Assembly: GCF_022347205.1 (NCBI RefSeq) | Contig: NZ_JAKRNE010000001.1 | Span: 248,001 to 312,000 of the forward strand | Reading direction: 5' to 3' | Origin: Corynebacterium sp. ACRPO | GTDB taxonomy: Bacteria > Actinomycetota > Actinomycetes > Mycobacteriales > Mycobacteriaceae | Length of the DNA: 64,000 nucleotides | Part shown: one piece after another, positions 20,383-33,064 of the stretch | Layout: every line of letters begins with the position of its first letter | Position numbering within the stretch: position 1 is the stretch's first letter | Position numbers and translations under genes: made by a program | The notes under the pieces: model-generated | What the model was told of the DNA's origin: nothing | The model's database searches: none | Seen by the model: only the letters and a program-made list of their open reading frames with translations

Positions 20383-21275
20383 TGGGCCAGCACCTTGGAG
20401 TTGAGCAGCTGGGCGACATTACGGTTGCCCAGGTGCGTGAGGTGATTGAAGAGGTTGTGCGGTACGGAGTACTCCCACTTGCCGGAAATCCAGCGGGTGC
20501 TGTCCGGCGCGCACATGCCGTGATCAATGGAGTCGGCGCGCAGATCGTAGTACTGCACGCCGTTTGCGCGGGCTGCCTTGTACATGGCGCTATTGACCTG
20601 GTCCTCGCCGGTGCGAACCAGGCCCGCGTAGTCCATGTTGAACCCGGCTTCAGAGGATCCCGGTGCGGAGGTGCGCAGCGGGCATACCGCGCCATTGCGG
20701 GCGGAGATGGCGGGATAGCCTACAACGGTGATGCGGGCATTCGGGGCGGCGTGGCGAATCCGCTGGATCGATTGCTTCATGCCGTCGTAGTAGGGATTGG
20801 AAGAAGAAAGAGATGGGCGCAGGATTTCCTGGAGATCATTGGCGCCAAACTGAATCAAAACGTTCTTCGTTTCGCCATTGAGATCATTATTAGCAATGGC
20901 TCCGTTGATCTGCTCATCGAAGTCCTTACGGTGCGATTGGCCGGCGGCCTTTGCCGCAGAGCAGGCGTAGTTGGCTACGTGCTGACCAGAAACCCGCCCC
21001 AATTCGCGGCCAACATTACTCTGACCCTGCGGGCAACCCTGTGGGGACGGCACGCCCGGGGCGTCTTCGATGCCGTGGGTGGCAGACGATAGCGTAGTGC
21101 CCGCCGAACGGGACAGGCTCGAGGTCGTGCCAACTTGGCCATAGGTTGGGTTGGCAAAGACAGAATCGCCGAACATCACGGTCTGGGCGTCTGCTGCCAT
21201 GGCCTGCGGGGCGGAGAGTGCTGCTACGGCTGCGCCAGTAGCGGTAGCCGCGGCGTAGAGCTGCTTGAGAGGCAT
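20379..21275 (-). CDS. Secreted SGNH/GDSL-type hydrolase
   Basis: A 298-residue protein with a Sec signal peptide (about residues 1-27, cleavage likely after SAPQAMA). Block I is VMFGDSVFANPTYGQ (nucleophile Ser), block III is LIQFGANDLQEIL, and the C-terminal LFNHLTHLGNRN offers the catalytic His. Cys residues in the mature part may form disulphides. It is probably an extracellular esterase or lipase of unknown substrate. AAGGA lies 9 nt before the ATG. Its last bases overlap the end of pepQ by 4 nt. Confidence 0.82.
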   Translation of the reverse strand: MPLKQLYAAATATGAAVAALSAPQAMAADAQTVMFGDSVFANPTYGQVGTTSSLSRSAGTTLSSATHGIEDAPGVPSPQGCPQGQSNVGRELGRVSGQHVANYACSAAKAAGQSHRKDFDEQINGAIANNDLNGETKNVLIQFGANDLQEILRPSLSSSNPYYDGMKQSIQRIRHAAPNARITVVGYPAISARNGAVCPLRTSAPGSSEAGFNMDYAGLVRTGEDQVNSAMYKAARANGVQYYDLRADSIDHGMCAPDSTRWISGKWEYSVPHNLFNHLTHLGNRNVAQLLNSKVLAH

Positions 21276-21528
21276 CGCAAAAATCCTTGGTAGATATGTG
21301 AAAAATCAATAAAGCAAAGCCTTATCGTACAGCGAGTTATTGCTAGATAAAAACCTTTGATTGCTCGTGTGTCTGACCGCTTAGGGCAGGCGACAGGCCC
21401 CGAAAGTCACTCCGCTGGTAACTGTGGGGAAGAAATGGGGGACCGGTAATACCCCAAGGGGCAGTTGTCCGGTAGGCTTAAACATTGTTTTCAACCTTTA
21501 GTCCACAATTTTCGGGAGTTTAACCGCA

Positions 21529-22092
21529 ATGGCTGATACTACTGATTTCAAGAACGGCCTCGTTCTGAAGATCGACAACAAACTGATGCAGATCGTTGAG
21601 TTCCAGCACGTCAAGCCGGGCAAAGGCCCAGCCTTCGTGCGTACCAAGCTCAAGGATGTTGTCTCCGGTAAGACCGTGGACAAGACCTGGAATGCTGGCG
21701 TTAAGGTAGAGACCGCTACCGTGGACCGCCGCGATATGACCTACCTGTACAACGATGGCACCAGCTACGTTGTTATGGATGAAAAGACCTTTGAGCAGTT
21801 CGAGCTCCCGCCGGAGAAGTTCGGCGATGCCGCTCGCTTCCTGCTGGAGAACATGCGCGTTCAGGTTTCCTTCTACGAGGATGAGGCACTGTTTGCCGAA
21901 CTGCCTATCTCCGTAGACCTTAAGGTCGAGCACACCGAGCCTGGCCTGCAGGGTGACCGTTCTTCCGGCGGCACCAAGCCCGCCACCTTGGAAACTGGCG
22001 CTGAGATCCAGGTTCCGCTGTTCATTGAGATCGGCAATGTTCTCAAGATCGATACCCGTACCGGCGAGTACCTCTCCCGCGTTAACAACTAG
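21529..22092 (+). CDS. efp: Elongation factor P
   Basis: A 187-residue three-domain EF-P. The N-terminal KOW-like domain carries the loop [14 protein letters not shown] (about 30-43), whose tip Lys is the usual modification site; domains II and III follow ([34 protein letters not shown]). It relieves ribosome stalling at polyproline stretches. Neither EpmA nor YmfI-type modification enzymes are in this window. It is followed 11 nt later by nusB, a conserved pairing. Confidence 0.96.
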   Translation: MADTTDFKNGLVLKIDNKLMQIVEFQHVKPGKGPAFVRTKLKDVVSGKTVDKTWNAGVKVETATVDRRDMTYLYNDGTSYVVMDEKTFEQFELPPEKFGDAARFLLENMRVQVSFYEDEALFAELPISVDLKVEHTEPGLQGDRSSGGTKPATLETGAEIQVPLFIEIGNVLKIDTRTGEYLSRVNN

Positions 22093-22103
22093 GGCATCTG
22101 ACT

Positions 22104-22769
22104 GTGTCTGATAACACCCCTAAGCGCGATATCAACTACAAGCGGCACACCGCGCGGTACCGCGCGCGTCGTCGTGCCGCCGATATCCTCTACGAGGCAG
22201 AAAACAGGGACGTTGACCCCGTTGCCATCGTGGAGGATCGCATCGCATTGGCACGTGAGGATCGCAATGCGGTAGCACCTGTCGCCGAATACACGCAGGT
22301 CATTGTCAAGGGCGTCGCTGAAGAGCTGGATGCCATCGATGACACCATCTCTCGCTTCCTTGCCGAGGACTGGGAACTGCACCGCATCCCGGCCGTTGAC
22401 CGTGCGATCCTGCGCCTATCGGTGTGGGAGCTGCTGTTCAACCCGGATATTCCCACCGCTACTGCAGTCGTGGAAGGCGTGGAGATTGCCTCCCAGTATT
22501 CCAACGATCAAGCAGCGCCATATATCCACGCTGTGTTGGATGACGTGGCGCAATCCCGTTCTGCGGAAAACCCGATGTCCGCAGAACACCAGGGCAGCGA
22601 TGCGGATGCCGACGGCGAGGATACGACCGACGAGGAGTCGGTAGACTCTAAGAACGCGGAAGATGCGGCCGAGGATACCTCCGCATCCACCGCTTCGGAC
22701 TCCGCTGCCGCGGCCGACGGCTCGGCTGTAGCAGACGGTTCTGCGCAGCAGGACCCCACTGCGGAATAG
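22104..22769 (+). CDS. nusB: Transcription antitermination factor NusB with an acidic C-terminal tail
   Basis: 221 residues. The helical NusB domain covers about residues 15-150 ([53 protein letters not shown]). It forms the boxA-binding NusB-NusE pair in rRNA antitermination. Residues ~151-221 are low complexity, rich in Asp, Glu, Ala and Ser, and probably disordered; this makes the protein about 70 residues longer than most NusB. The start is GTG 22104. The transcript ends at the strong hairpin from 22798. Confidence 0.92.
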   Translation: MSDNTPKRDINYKRHTARYRARRRAADILYEAENRDVDPVAIVEDRIALAREDRNAVAPVAEYTQVIVKGVAEELDAIDDTISRFLAEDWELHRIPAVDRAILRLSVWELLFNPDIPTATAVVEGVEIASQYSNDQAAPYIHAVLDDVAQSRSAENPMSAEHQGSDADADGEDTTDEESVDSKNAEDAAEDTSASTASDSAAAADGSAVADGSAQQDPTAE

Positions 22770-22797
22770 CCAGATTTAGACTGGCCCGCATACTTAA

Positions 22798-22845
22798 ACC
22801 GCCCGCCCAGCTCGATGGTGAAGAGCTGTGGCGGGCGGTATTTTC
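22798..22845 (+). terminator. Rho-independent terminator of efp-nusB
   Basis: ACCGCCCGCCCAGCTC (22798-22813) pairs with GAGCTG-T-GGCGGGCGGT (22823-22839) around a 9-nt loop with one bulged base, followed by ATTTTC. Confidence 0.85.
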
Positions 22846-22916
22846 ATGGCCAAGACAGAGCCAATCGACGCCCATTTTCGTGTCTCCATGTGCCCAGAAC
22901 GGCCAAGAGGAAAAGA

Positions 22917-22966
22917 ACTCTCCCCGTCATCCTTGCGCCGTTGTTAAGGCGGAAGGAGAGGGGAGA
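22917..22966 (-). terminator. Probable terminator of the YbjN-like gene pair
   Basis: On the minus strand CTCTCCCC pairs with GGGGAGAG with an inner CCTTCCGCC / GGCGCAAGG stem, followed by TTCTTTTCC. It lies 20-70 nt past the stop of the downstream YbjN-like gene. Confidence 0.6.
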
Positions 22967-22986
22967 GCAGTGGATGCTAGAGCGGC

Positions 22987-23496
22987 TTAGCTCTGCGCAG
23001 CGTCGCCTGCGGCGACATCGTCAGAACCAGCCTTGGCTGCGGTCTCGGAGCCAAGCTTGGCCATCTCTTCGGCGGCAGAAACCATGGCATCCTGGCCGCG
23101 GATGACGCCATCTACGGCGGTCTTCAGGGCAGCCTGCAGCTGCTCGTCGGTCATGCCGGCGGCGGCAGGGATATCGCGCTCGGTGCGCACCACGAGCATG
23201 TCATCGTGTTCCGAGATAACTGCGCGGGCGCCGAAGGCCACGGAGTTGATCTGGTTTGCCGCGAGGAAGAGGCCGGCGTCGGCCTTGGAGTAGGCGGCGT
23301 CGGTAGGCACATCGCAGCGGACAATAACCACGGAATCAAGAACCGCAAACATGGTGGGCAGGCCGTTGAGGTTAGCGGTAGCTGCCTCAATATCGCTGTC
23401 CATCTTGGTCAATTCGATGTCGAAGGTGCGCATGGCCTCGACAACGCGGTCCAGGGTGATCTCCGGCAGATTGTTTTCGGTAGAGGCATTAGTCAT
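22987..23496 (-). CDS. YbjN-domain protein (second of a tandem pair)
   Basis: A 169-residue soluble protein of the YbjN family (type III secretion chaperone-like fold). The segment LPTMFAVLDSVVIVRCDVPTD resembles the family core, and the C-terminus is Ala/Ser/Asp-rich. The start is ATG 23496 with GGAGGAG 9 nt upstream; the first 8 nt overlap the end of the preceding gene, so they are translationally coupled. YbjN proteins are linked to stress responses in enterobacteria; the corynebacterial role is unknown. Confidence 0.75.
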   Translation of the reverse strand: MTNASTENNLPEITLDRVVEAMRTFDIELTKMDSDIEAATANLNGLPTMFAVLDSVVIVRCDVPTDAAYSKADAGLFLAANQINSVAFGARAVISEHDDMLVVRTERDIPAAAGMTDEQLQAALKTAVDGVIRGQDAMVSAAEEMAKLGSETAAKAGSDDVAAGDAAQS

Positions 23497-23980
23497 GGTT
23501 GTGCTCCTCCCAAGTCACGAGCTGTGGGTAGTGTTCTTCCACGAAGGCGAAGGACTGCAGCATAGAATCCAGCGTGGACATCACGAAGGCGCCGATCTGA
23601 TTGCGGGACAAACCGTGGGCGATGTTGATCTCGCGGACGCCGGAGACGGCGAGGTTATTCTCGGCAGACTCGAAGAAGCGCAGTGTCGGCGCGAAGTGCT
23701 GCTGGTTCCACTGGTTGAGTACCATCAACAGGCTTGGGCCCTCAGAAGAAGGCACATTGCCGCGCCACACGGAATCTGCCACGAGCACATCATCGCGCAC
23801 CTGCATGGCGATGGCGACGTTGGAGAACCCAGTGCGCAGGATCTGCACGGTTTCTTCCTCGCTCACTGGCTGCTCTTCGAGGCGGTATTCCAAGTTCTCA
23901 GATGCAAAGATCTCGCCGATGCGCTCGAGAGTTACGGGTTCTACCGGCGTATCGGGATACAGGGTTGGTTCTTCAGACAC
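23489..23980 (-). CDS. YbjN-domain protein (first of a tandem pair)
   Basis: A 163-residue acidic protein with the YbjN pattern: TLERIGEIFASENLEYRLEE, then VLVADSVWRGN, LMVLNQWNQQHFAPTLRFFE and a helical C-terminus. It is distantly similar to the overlapping downstream gene, so the pair probably arose by duplication and may act together, for instance as a heterodimer (inference). No catalytic motif is seen. The transcript appears to start in the 74-nt gap after the epimerase-like gene. Confidence 0.75.
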   Translation of the reverse strand: MSEEPTLYPDTPVEPVTLERIGEIFASENLEYRLEEQPVSEEETVQILRTGFSNVAIAMQVRDDVLVADSVWRGNVPSSEGPSLLMVLNQWNQQHFAPTLRFFESAENNLAVSGVREINIAHGLSRNQIGAFVMSTLDSMLQSFAFVEEHYPQLVTWEEHNHD

Positions 23981-24054
23981 TTAAGTAGTCTCAATCCATG
24001 TACTAATCGGGGATAAAGGTCAACCTTTGCTAGTTTACCTAAGTTCTTATCTAG

Positions 24055-25407
24055 CTACTGGGACTGCCATAGGCGCTCGCCGCCAAGTTCGTGGGCGAGA
24101 GCAGTATCGATCGTGGGGTACCGGAACGTATGCCCGATGTTTTGTAGAACGGTGGGGCTTACGCGTTGTTGCGCCAAGGCCAACTCTTGGGCGCCTTCCT
24201 TGCCCAGCAAAATTGCGGGACCGAAGGGTGGAACGGGGAGCAGGGCTGGGCGGTGTAGCTCTGCACCGAGGGCTTTGACGAAGTCCTTGTTGAGCACCGG
24301 GTTAGGCGAGGCCGCATTGACCGGGCCTTCTAGCGAATCGTCCACGATGGCGCGGAAGTAGGCATCCGTCAGGTCATCGAGAGCAACCCAGCTGAACCAA
24401 AACTCACCGTCGCCGAAAGGGCCGCCCAGGCCGGTAGAGAAGAGGGCGCGCAGCAGTGGCAGTAGGCCGGAACCGCCCGACATGGCGATGCCGGTACGAA
24501 TATTGACTACGCGGGTGCCCGCGGCGCGGGCGGGTTCGCAGGCGCGCTCCCAGTCGACCACCACGTCTGCCAGGAAGCCCTCGCCAGGTGCGGAGTCTTC
24601 GGTGAGGACCTCATCGCCGCGGTTGGATCCGTAGTAGCCCACGGCAGAGGCGCAGACCATGGTGCGGACGGAATCCGTGGTGCCCGCTAGACGGGCTAGG
24701 CGCTCGGTGGGGCCAACGCGGGAATCGCGGATGGCGGCCTTGTGCTCATCGTTGAAGCGGCCGAAGATGGGTTCGCCTGCCAGGTGGACGAGGACATCGA
24801 CGCCGCGCAGGAGGTCGGGATCGGGATGTTCTGGCCGCCAGGTGCGCTGACCTTTGCTGGCCGTGCCGCGCACGAGCTGGATCACCGTGTGCCCGGCGGT
24901 GCGCAGCTGTGCGCTGAGCGCTGCACCCACGCTGCCGCGGGAGCCGGTCATGGCGATGGTTAGTGGTTCGGTGTTTAAGGAGGCGTCGGCAAGCCGCCGG
25001 AGAAAGGAAAAATCCTCAATGAGCTGGTGCTGCCGATAAGCAAAGACCGATTCCAGCGCCGCCGAAGGGATGCGGGTAGTGACTTCATCGCGAACGAGCG
25101 TGCCGTCCGGGTGATCCGCAAAGGTGTGGTGGTGCTGCCATGTGGCAAATTTGCGAATGGGCGAGTTTACGCACACATCGGTGAACTCATAGCCCTCGCG
25201 GTACTGGGAAAGTTTATGCTGAGCAGTCCAGCGCAGGCCGCCCGGAAGGCCCAGGATGGAGGTGCCATCGCCTAGGCTCTGGGCCTGCTGGATGGGTTTC
25301 ATGAAGGCAAAGGGCGCGTTCAGACGGGTTAAAGCTCCTTGGCGGGTATGCCATTGCCAGACCTGCTCGCGCGGGGCGGGAACTATGTGTTCGGCGGAAA
25401 AACTCAC
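24055..25407 (-). CDS. SRPBCC domain - NAD(P)-dependent epimerase (TIGR01777/SulA-like) fusion
   Basis: About 450 residues in two parts. Residues 1-140 form an SRPBCC (START-like) lipid- or ligand-binding domain (VPAPREQVWQWHT, LGLPGGLRWTAQH). From about 150 comes an extended SDR epimerase with the nucleotide loop TGSRGSVGAALSAQL, VLVHLAGEPI, SAVGYYGSNRGDE and a C-terminal DUF1731 block (GPAILLGKEGAQELALAQQR). The substrate is unknown. The start is GTG 25407, 11 nt after AAGGAGG; the frame continues 12 codons upstream to a TTG without a ribosome binding site. It holds one copy of the GC-rich repeat at 24977. It is transcribed away from the pyr operon. Confidence 0.85.
   Translation of the reverse strand: MSFSAEHIVPAPREQVWQWHTRQGALTRLNAPFAFMKPIQQAQSLGDGTSILGLPGGLRWTAQHKLSQYREGYEFTDVCVNSPIRKFATWQHHHTFADHPDGTLVRDEVTTRIPSAALESVFAYRQHQLIEDFSFLRRLADASLNTEPLTIAMTGSRGSVGAALSAQLRTAGHTVIQLVRGTASKGQRTWRPEHPDPDLLRGVDVLVHLAGEPIFGRFNDEHKAAIRDSRVGPTERLARLAGTTDSVRTMVCASAVGYYGSNRGDEVLTEDSAPGEGFLADVVVDWERACEPARAAGTRVVNIRTGIAMSGGSGLLPLLRALFSTGLGGPFGDGEFWFSWVALDDLTDAYFRAIVDDSLEGPVNAASPNPVLNKDFVKALGAELHRPALLPVPPFGPAILLGKEGAQELALAQQRVSPTVLQNIGHTFRYPTIDTALAHELGGERLWQSQ
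24977..24994 (+). repeat. Repeated motif copy 4 (AAGGAGGCGTCGGCAAGC)
   Basis: Same orientation as the other four copies although the gene here is on the minus strand, where it encodes RLADAS. Confidence 0.6.
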
Positions 25408-25520
25408 TGACTGATACGCCTCCTTCTTTTCGCCCTCACCCAAATGGTGGGGAAGGTGCTAGAGTATTCTGTGTCTAAGAGCATAGACATTTTTGAGACC
25501 ATCAACCGGCATCCTTTAAA

Positions 25521-25549
25521 GACCGCACCGTGAGGCGGGGAAGGAGGTC
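25521..25549 (+). promoter_or_regulatory. Probable PyrR-binding hairpin over the pyrR ribosome binding site
   Basis: CCGC (25523-25526) pairs with GCGG (25535-25538) closing the loop ACCGUGAG, and outer GACC (25521-25524) can alternatively pair with GGUC (25546-25549), which contains the end of the AAGGAGG ribosome binding site of pyrR. The loop CGUGAGGC resembles the conserved NGNGAGGY part of PyrR sites. PyrR is known to act by translational repression at such a site in mycobacteria. Confidence 0.5.
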
Positions 25550-25552
25550 ACG

Positions 25553-26161
25553 ATGAGTGGAACTGACGCTACCGCGAAGCAGCTAGAGCTTTTAAGCTCC
25601 GATGACGTTTCGCGTACCGTTGCACGCATCGCGCACCAGATCATTGAAAAAACGGCGCTCGATTCCGCGGACGCACCGCGGGTCATTCTGCTTGGCATTC
25701 CCTCTGGTGGCGTGCCACTTGCACAGCGCCTAGCGCACAAGATTGAAGAATTTTCCGGGGTCGCAGTCCCATGGGGCTCTCTCGATATCACTCTCTACCG
25801 CGATGACCTTTTGAATAAGCCGCATCGCGCACTCCAACCGACGACGATTCCCACCGGTGGTATCGATAATGCCATCGTCATCTTGGTCGACGATGTGCTG
25901 TATTCCGGCCGCACAATCCGCGCCGCCTTGGACGCGTTGAGTGACGTGGGCCGTCCGGACATTATTCAGCTGGCCGTCTTGGTAGATCGCGGCCACCGCG
26001 AGGTTCCTATCCGCGCCGACTATGTGGGTAAGAATCTGCCCACCGCGCGAGAAGAAGACGTCACCGTATACAACAGCGAGATTGACGGCCGGGATGCGGT
26101 CGTATTGACCCGAGCCGCCGCAACAACTGACGGAGCTGGCTCCGAAACGGGGGAGGCATAA
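25553..26161 (+). CDS. pyrR: Bifunctional pyr operon regulator / uracil phosphoribosyltransferase PyrR
   Basis: A 202-residue phosphoribosyltransferase-fold regulator. The PRPP loop is [21 protein letters not shown] (about 106-126), with [15 protein letters not shown] and [20 protein letters not shown] as other family blocks. It binds pyr mRNA when UMP is high. ATG 25553 follows GGAAGGAGGTCACG. It heads the pyr operon, 2 nt before pyrB. The C-terminal ~20 residues are a low-complexity extension. A short hairpin at its own ribosome binding site suggests autoregulation. Confidence 0.95.
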   Translation: MSGTDATAKQLELLSSDDVSRTVARIAHQIIEKTALDSADAPRVILLGIPSGGVPLAQRLAHKIEEFSGVAVPWGSLDITLYRDDLLNKPHRALQPTTIPTGGIDNAIVILVDDVLYSGRTIRAALDALSDVGRPDIIQLAVLVDRGHREVPIRADYVGKNLPTAREEDVTVYNSEIDGRDAVVLTRAAATTDGAGSETGEA

Positions 26162-26163
26162 CC

Positions 26164-27120
26164 ATGAAGCACCTCATCGATATGGCAGAGCTGGACCGAA
26201 GCGAAATCATCGGTCTAATGGATGAAGCGGATCGCTTCCGGGAGGCCCTAGAAGGCCGCGAAGTAAAGAAGCTGCCGACCCTGCGGGGGCGGACTATCTA
26301 TACCCTCTTTTATGAAAACTCCACCCGCACCCGCTCTTCCTTTGAAACGGCCGGCAAGTGGATGTCCGCGGACGTCATTAACCTGTCTGCCTCCACCTCC
26401 TCGGTAAAGAAGGGCGAGTCCCTGAAGGATACGGGCCTTACCTTGGCCGCCATCGGCGCCGATGCGATCATCATGCGCCACCCTTCCTCTGGTGCGCCCC
26501 AGCAGCTAGCCCAGTGGGTTGCCCCTAATGGCAAGGGTCCTTCAGTGATTAACGCGGGCGACGGCGCGCACCAGCACCCAACGCAGGCGCTTCTCGACGC
26601 CGTCACGATGCGTCAGCGCCTGGGACTGCATAGCGACGAAGGCTTTGCCGGCCTGAAGGTCAAGATTGTGGGCGATTGCCTGCACTCGCGCGTCGTACGC
26701 TCCAACGTAGATTTGCTCACCACTCTTGGTGCTGAGGTAACCCTCGTGGGCCCAGCCACCCTCATGCCCTTTGGGGTAGAGAATTGGCCAGTGCGCGTGT
26801 CCTATGACTTTGATGCGGAAATCGCAGACGCCGACGTCGTCATGATGCTGCGCGTGCAGCAGGAGCGCATGAACGGCGGCTTCTTCCCCTCCCACCGCGA
26901 GTATGCCAACCTCTTTGGCCTGTCTAAGGATCGCGCGGCGGCCATGCATAAGGACGCCATCGTCATGCACCCAGGCCCGATGCTGCGTGGCATGGAGATT
27001 AACTACGGCGTCGCAGATTTGGACAAAACTGCGGTCCTACAGCAGGTGCACAACGGTGTACACGCCCGCATGGCGGTGCTGTTTACCCTGCTGACCAATG
27101 GCGAAAACGCCGGCATCTAA
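26164..27120 (+). CDS. pyrB: Aspartate carbamoyltransferase catalytic subunit
   Basis: A 318-residue ATCase catalytic chain. The carbamoyl-phosphate site is [13 protein letters not shown], followed by [12 protein letters not shown] (the 80s-type loop) and [14 protein letters not shown]; the C-terminal block is [13 protein letters not shown]. It makes carbamoyl aspartate, the committed UMP step. There is no pyrI nearby, so it is likely an unregulated trimer or a complex with dihydroorotase. It begins 2 nt after pyrR. Confidence 0.97.
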   Translation: MKHLIDMAELDRSEIIGLMDEADRFREALEGREVKKLPTLRGRTIYTLFYENSTRTRSSFETAGKWMSADVINLSASTSSVKKGESLKDTGLTLAAIGADAIIMRHPSSGAPQQLAQWVAPNGKGPSVINAGDGAHQHPTQALLDAVTMRQRLGLHSDEGFAGLKVKIVGDCLHSRVVRSNVDLLTTLGAEVTLVGPATLMPFGVENWPVRVSYDFDAEIADADVVMMLRVQQERMNGGFFPSHREYANLFGLSKDRAAAMHKDAIVMHPGPMLRGMEINYGVADLDKTAVLQQVHNGVHARMAVLFTLLTNGENAGI

Positions 27121-27154
27121 AACCGCGACCCACACTCAACTTTAGGGAGAGACA

Positions 27155-28492
27155 ATGACTACTTACCCGGAAACCGGTCGCCTTTCCGCGCCGGCGGAAT
27201 CCCCACTGGTGATTAAGAATGTGCGCCTGTACGGCGAAGGCGAGCCCACCGATGTCGTGGTCAAGGACGGCATCATCGCTACCATCGGCGCTCCGGCAGA
27301 AGCCGAGGATGCACAGGTCATCGACGGCCAGGGCAACGTGCTCTTGCCGGGCCTAGTGGATATGCACGTGCACCTGCGCGAGCCTGGTCGCGAGGATACC
27401 GAGACCATCGAGACCGGCTCCAAGGCTGCCGCCAAGGGCGGTTTCACCGCCGTGTTCACCATGGCTAATACCAACCCGGTGACCGACCAGCCGATTATCG
27501 CTGAGTCCGTATGGGCCAAGTCCCAAGCACTGGCGCTGTGCGACGTCCACCCGGTGGGCTCCATTACCAAGGGCCTGGAAGGCAAGACGCTGACTGAATT
27601 CGGCATGATGGCCCGCTCGGACGCCAAAGTCCGCATGTTCTCCGATGACGGCAAATGCGTCCAGGATCCGCAGCTTATGCGTCGCGCCTTGGAATATGCC
27701 AAGGGCATGGACGTGCTGCTGGCACAGCACGCCGAGGATGACCGCATGACCGGTGGTGCTTCCGCCCATGAAGGCGAGACCGCGGCCAAGCTCGGCCTGC
27801 GCGGGTGGCCGCGCGTGGCGGAGGAATCCATCGTGGCCCGAGACGCCCTATTGGCGCGCGACTACGGCAACCGCGTGCACATCTGCCACGCCTCGACCCA
27901 GGGCACCGTGGAGCTACTGAAGTGGGCAAAGGAGCAGGATATTCCTCTCACCGCCGAGGTAACCCCGCACCACCTGTTAATGACCGATGACAAGCTGCGC
28001 ACCTACGATGGCCTCTTCCGCGTCAACCCGCCGCTGCGCGAACAGCGTGATACCGAGGCCCTGCGCGAGGCGCTGCTCAATGGCACCATCGACTGCGTCG
28101 CCACCGACCACGCCCCGCACGGCTCCGAAGACAAGTGCGTGGAGTTTGAAAATGCCCGCCCTGGCATGTTGGGCCTGGAATCTTCTTTGGCCGTCATCGC
28201 CAAGATCTTCGTCGAGACCGGCTTGGCCGATTGGCGCTTTGTTGCCCGCGTCATGTCCGAGCGCCCTGCAGAAATCACCCGCCTGCCGGGCCATGGCCGC
28301 CCCATCGCGGAAGGTGAGCCGGCTAACTTGACCATCGTGGACCCAAACCACCATTGGGTTTCTGATTCCTCGAAGCTGGCCTCCAAGTCCGAAAACAATC
28401 CGTACGCTGGCGAAGAATTTGGTGCCCGCGTTACCCACACCATTTTGCGAGGTGCCGTCACTTTTGACTTGGCAGCCTCCGAAGAAGACTAA
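27155..28492 (+). CDS. pyrC: Dihydroorotase
   Basis: A 445-residue class I dihydroorotase of the amidohydrolase fold. Metal-binding [16 protein letters not shown], then [31 protein letters not shown] and [10 protein letters not shown] (catalytic Asp). It cyclises carbamoyl aspartate to dihydroorotate. ATG 27155 follows AGGGAGA. It is 34 nt after pyrB in the same operon and ends close to carA. Confidence 0.96.
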   Translation: MTTYPETGRLSAPAESPLVIKNVRLYGEGEPTDVVVKDGIIATIGAPAEAEDAQVIDGQGNVLLPGLVDMHVHLREPGREDTETIETGSKAAAKGGFTAVFTMANTNPVTDQPIIAESVWAKSQALALCDVHPVGSITKGLEGKTLTEFGMMARSDAKVRMFSDDGKCVQDPQLMRRALEYAKGMDVLLAQHAEDDRMTGGASAHEGETAAKLGLRGWPRVAEESIVARDALLARDYGNRVHICHASTQGTVELLKWAKEQDIPLTAEVTPHHLLMTDDKLRTYDGLFRVNPPLREQRDTEALREALLNGTIDCVATDHAPHGSEDKCVEFENARPGMLGLESSLAVIAKIFVETGLADWRFVARVMSERPAEITRLPGHGRPIAEGEPANLTIVDPNHHWVSDSSKLASKSENNPYAGEEFGARVTHTILRGAVTFDLAASEED

Positions 28493-28536
28493 CCTTGCAC
28501 ACTGAAACCACCTATATGGCAGAGAAAGGCCACGAC

Positions 28537-29697
28537 GTGACTGATAGAACCCCAGCAATCCTCGTTCTCGCGGACGGGCGCACATTCCGCGGTTATGGCT
28601 TTGGCGCCACCGGCACCACCTTGGGCGAGGCCGTATTCACCACGGCGATGACCGGCTACCAGGAAACCATGACGGACCCGTCCTACCACCGCCAGATCGT
28701 GGTATCCGCCGCGCCGCACATTGGCAATACCGGTTGGAATGATGAGGACAACGAGTCCCACGGAAACCGCATCTGGGTTGCTGGCCTCGTTATCCGCGAC
28801 CTTGCACAGCGCGTATCCAACTGGCGCGCGGAGCGCAGCCTAAGCGAGGAGATGGAAAAGCAAGGCGTCATCGGCATCCGCGGCATCGATACCCGCACCT
28901 TGGTGCGCCACCTGCGCAACTACGGCTCCATCGCCGCCGGCCTGTTCTCCGGCGAAGATGCTCAACGCCCAGTAGAGGAGCTGCTCAAGGAAGTTAAGTC
29001 CCAGGACTCTATGGAAGGCGCCGATCTCGCCGCGGAGGTTTCTACCGACGAGCCGTACACGGTTGAAGCCGTAGGGGAGAAGAAGTACACCGTCGTTGCC
29101 TTCGACATGGGTGTTAAGACCGCAACCCCGCGCCACTTTTCCCAGCGCGGCATTGAAACCATCGTGGTGCCCGCAAATACCTCCTTTGACAAGGTGAAGT
29201 CCTATAGCCCGGATGGCGTCTTCGTCTCCAACGGCCCGGGCGACCCGGCTACCGCCGACGAAATGGTGGGCATCATCAAGCAGGTGCTCGAAGCTAAAAT
29301 CCCGTTCTTCGGCATCTGCTTTGGCAACCAGCTCCTGGGCCGCGCGCTTGGCCTGGACACCTACAAGATGAAGTTTGGCCACCGTGGCATCAACGTGCCG
29401 GTGCGCAATAACGTGACCGGCAAGATTGATATCACCTCCCAGAACCACGGCTTCGCGCTGAAGGCGCCGGAAGGCTATGACCTAAACAGCAACGACGCCG
29501 AGTTCGCCACCGACTTCGGCCCCGCGCAGATCACTCATATCTGCCTCAATGACGACACCGTGGAGGGCGTGGCATTGCGCAACGGCATGGCCTACTCCGT
29601 GCAGTATCACCCAGAATCCGCGGCGGGCCCGCACGATGCCAACCCGCTATTTGATCAGTTTGAAGAACTGATGGCTAACCACACCCCAAATAAGTAG
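28537..29697 (+). CDS. carA: Carbamoyl-phosphate synthase small (glutaminase) chain
   Basis: About 386 residues. The N-terminal CarA-specific domain ([28 protein letters not shown]) precedes a class I glutamine amidotransferase domain with catalytic [16 protein letters not shown] (Cys) and [13 protein letters not shown] (His and Glu). It supplies ammonia to CarB for both pyrimidine and arginine synthesis. The start is taken as GTG 28537, 7 nt after AGAAAGG; the frame is open 14 codons upstream to a TTG. The ribosome binding site lies in the short gap after pyrC. Confidence 0.95.
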   Translation: MTDRTPAILVLADGRTFRGYGFGATGTTLGEAVFTTAMTGYQETMTDPSYHRQIVVSAAPHIGNTGWNDEDNESHGNRIWVAGLVIRDLAQRVSNWRAERSLSEEMEKQGVIGIRGIDTRTLVRHLRNYGSIAAGLFSGEDAQRPVEELLKEVKSQDSMEGADLAAEVSTDEPYTVEAVGEKKYTVVAFDMGVKTATPRHFSQRGIETIVVPANTSFDKVKSYSPDGVFVSNGPGDPATADEMVGIIKQVLEAKIPFFGICFGNQLLGRALGLDTYKMKFGHRGINVPVRNNVTGKIDITSQNHGFALKAPEGYDLNSNDAEFATDFGPAQITHICLNDDTVEGVALRNGMAYSVQYHPESAAGPHDANPLFDQFEELMANHTPNK

Positions 29698-29722
29698 ACA
29701 ACCAGGAAAAGGAAGAATAACT

Positions 29723-33047
<3,325 letters not shown>

Positions 33048-33064
<17 letters not shown>

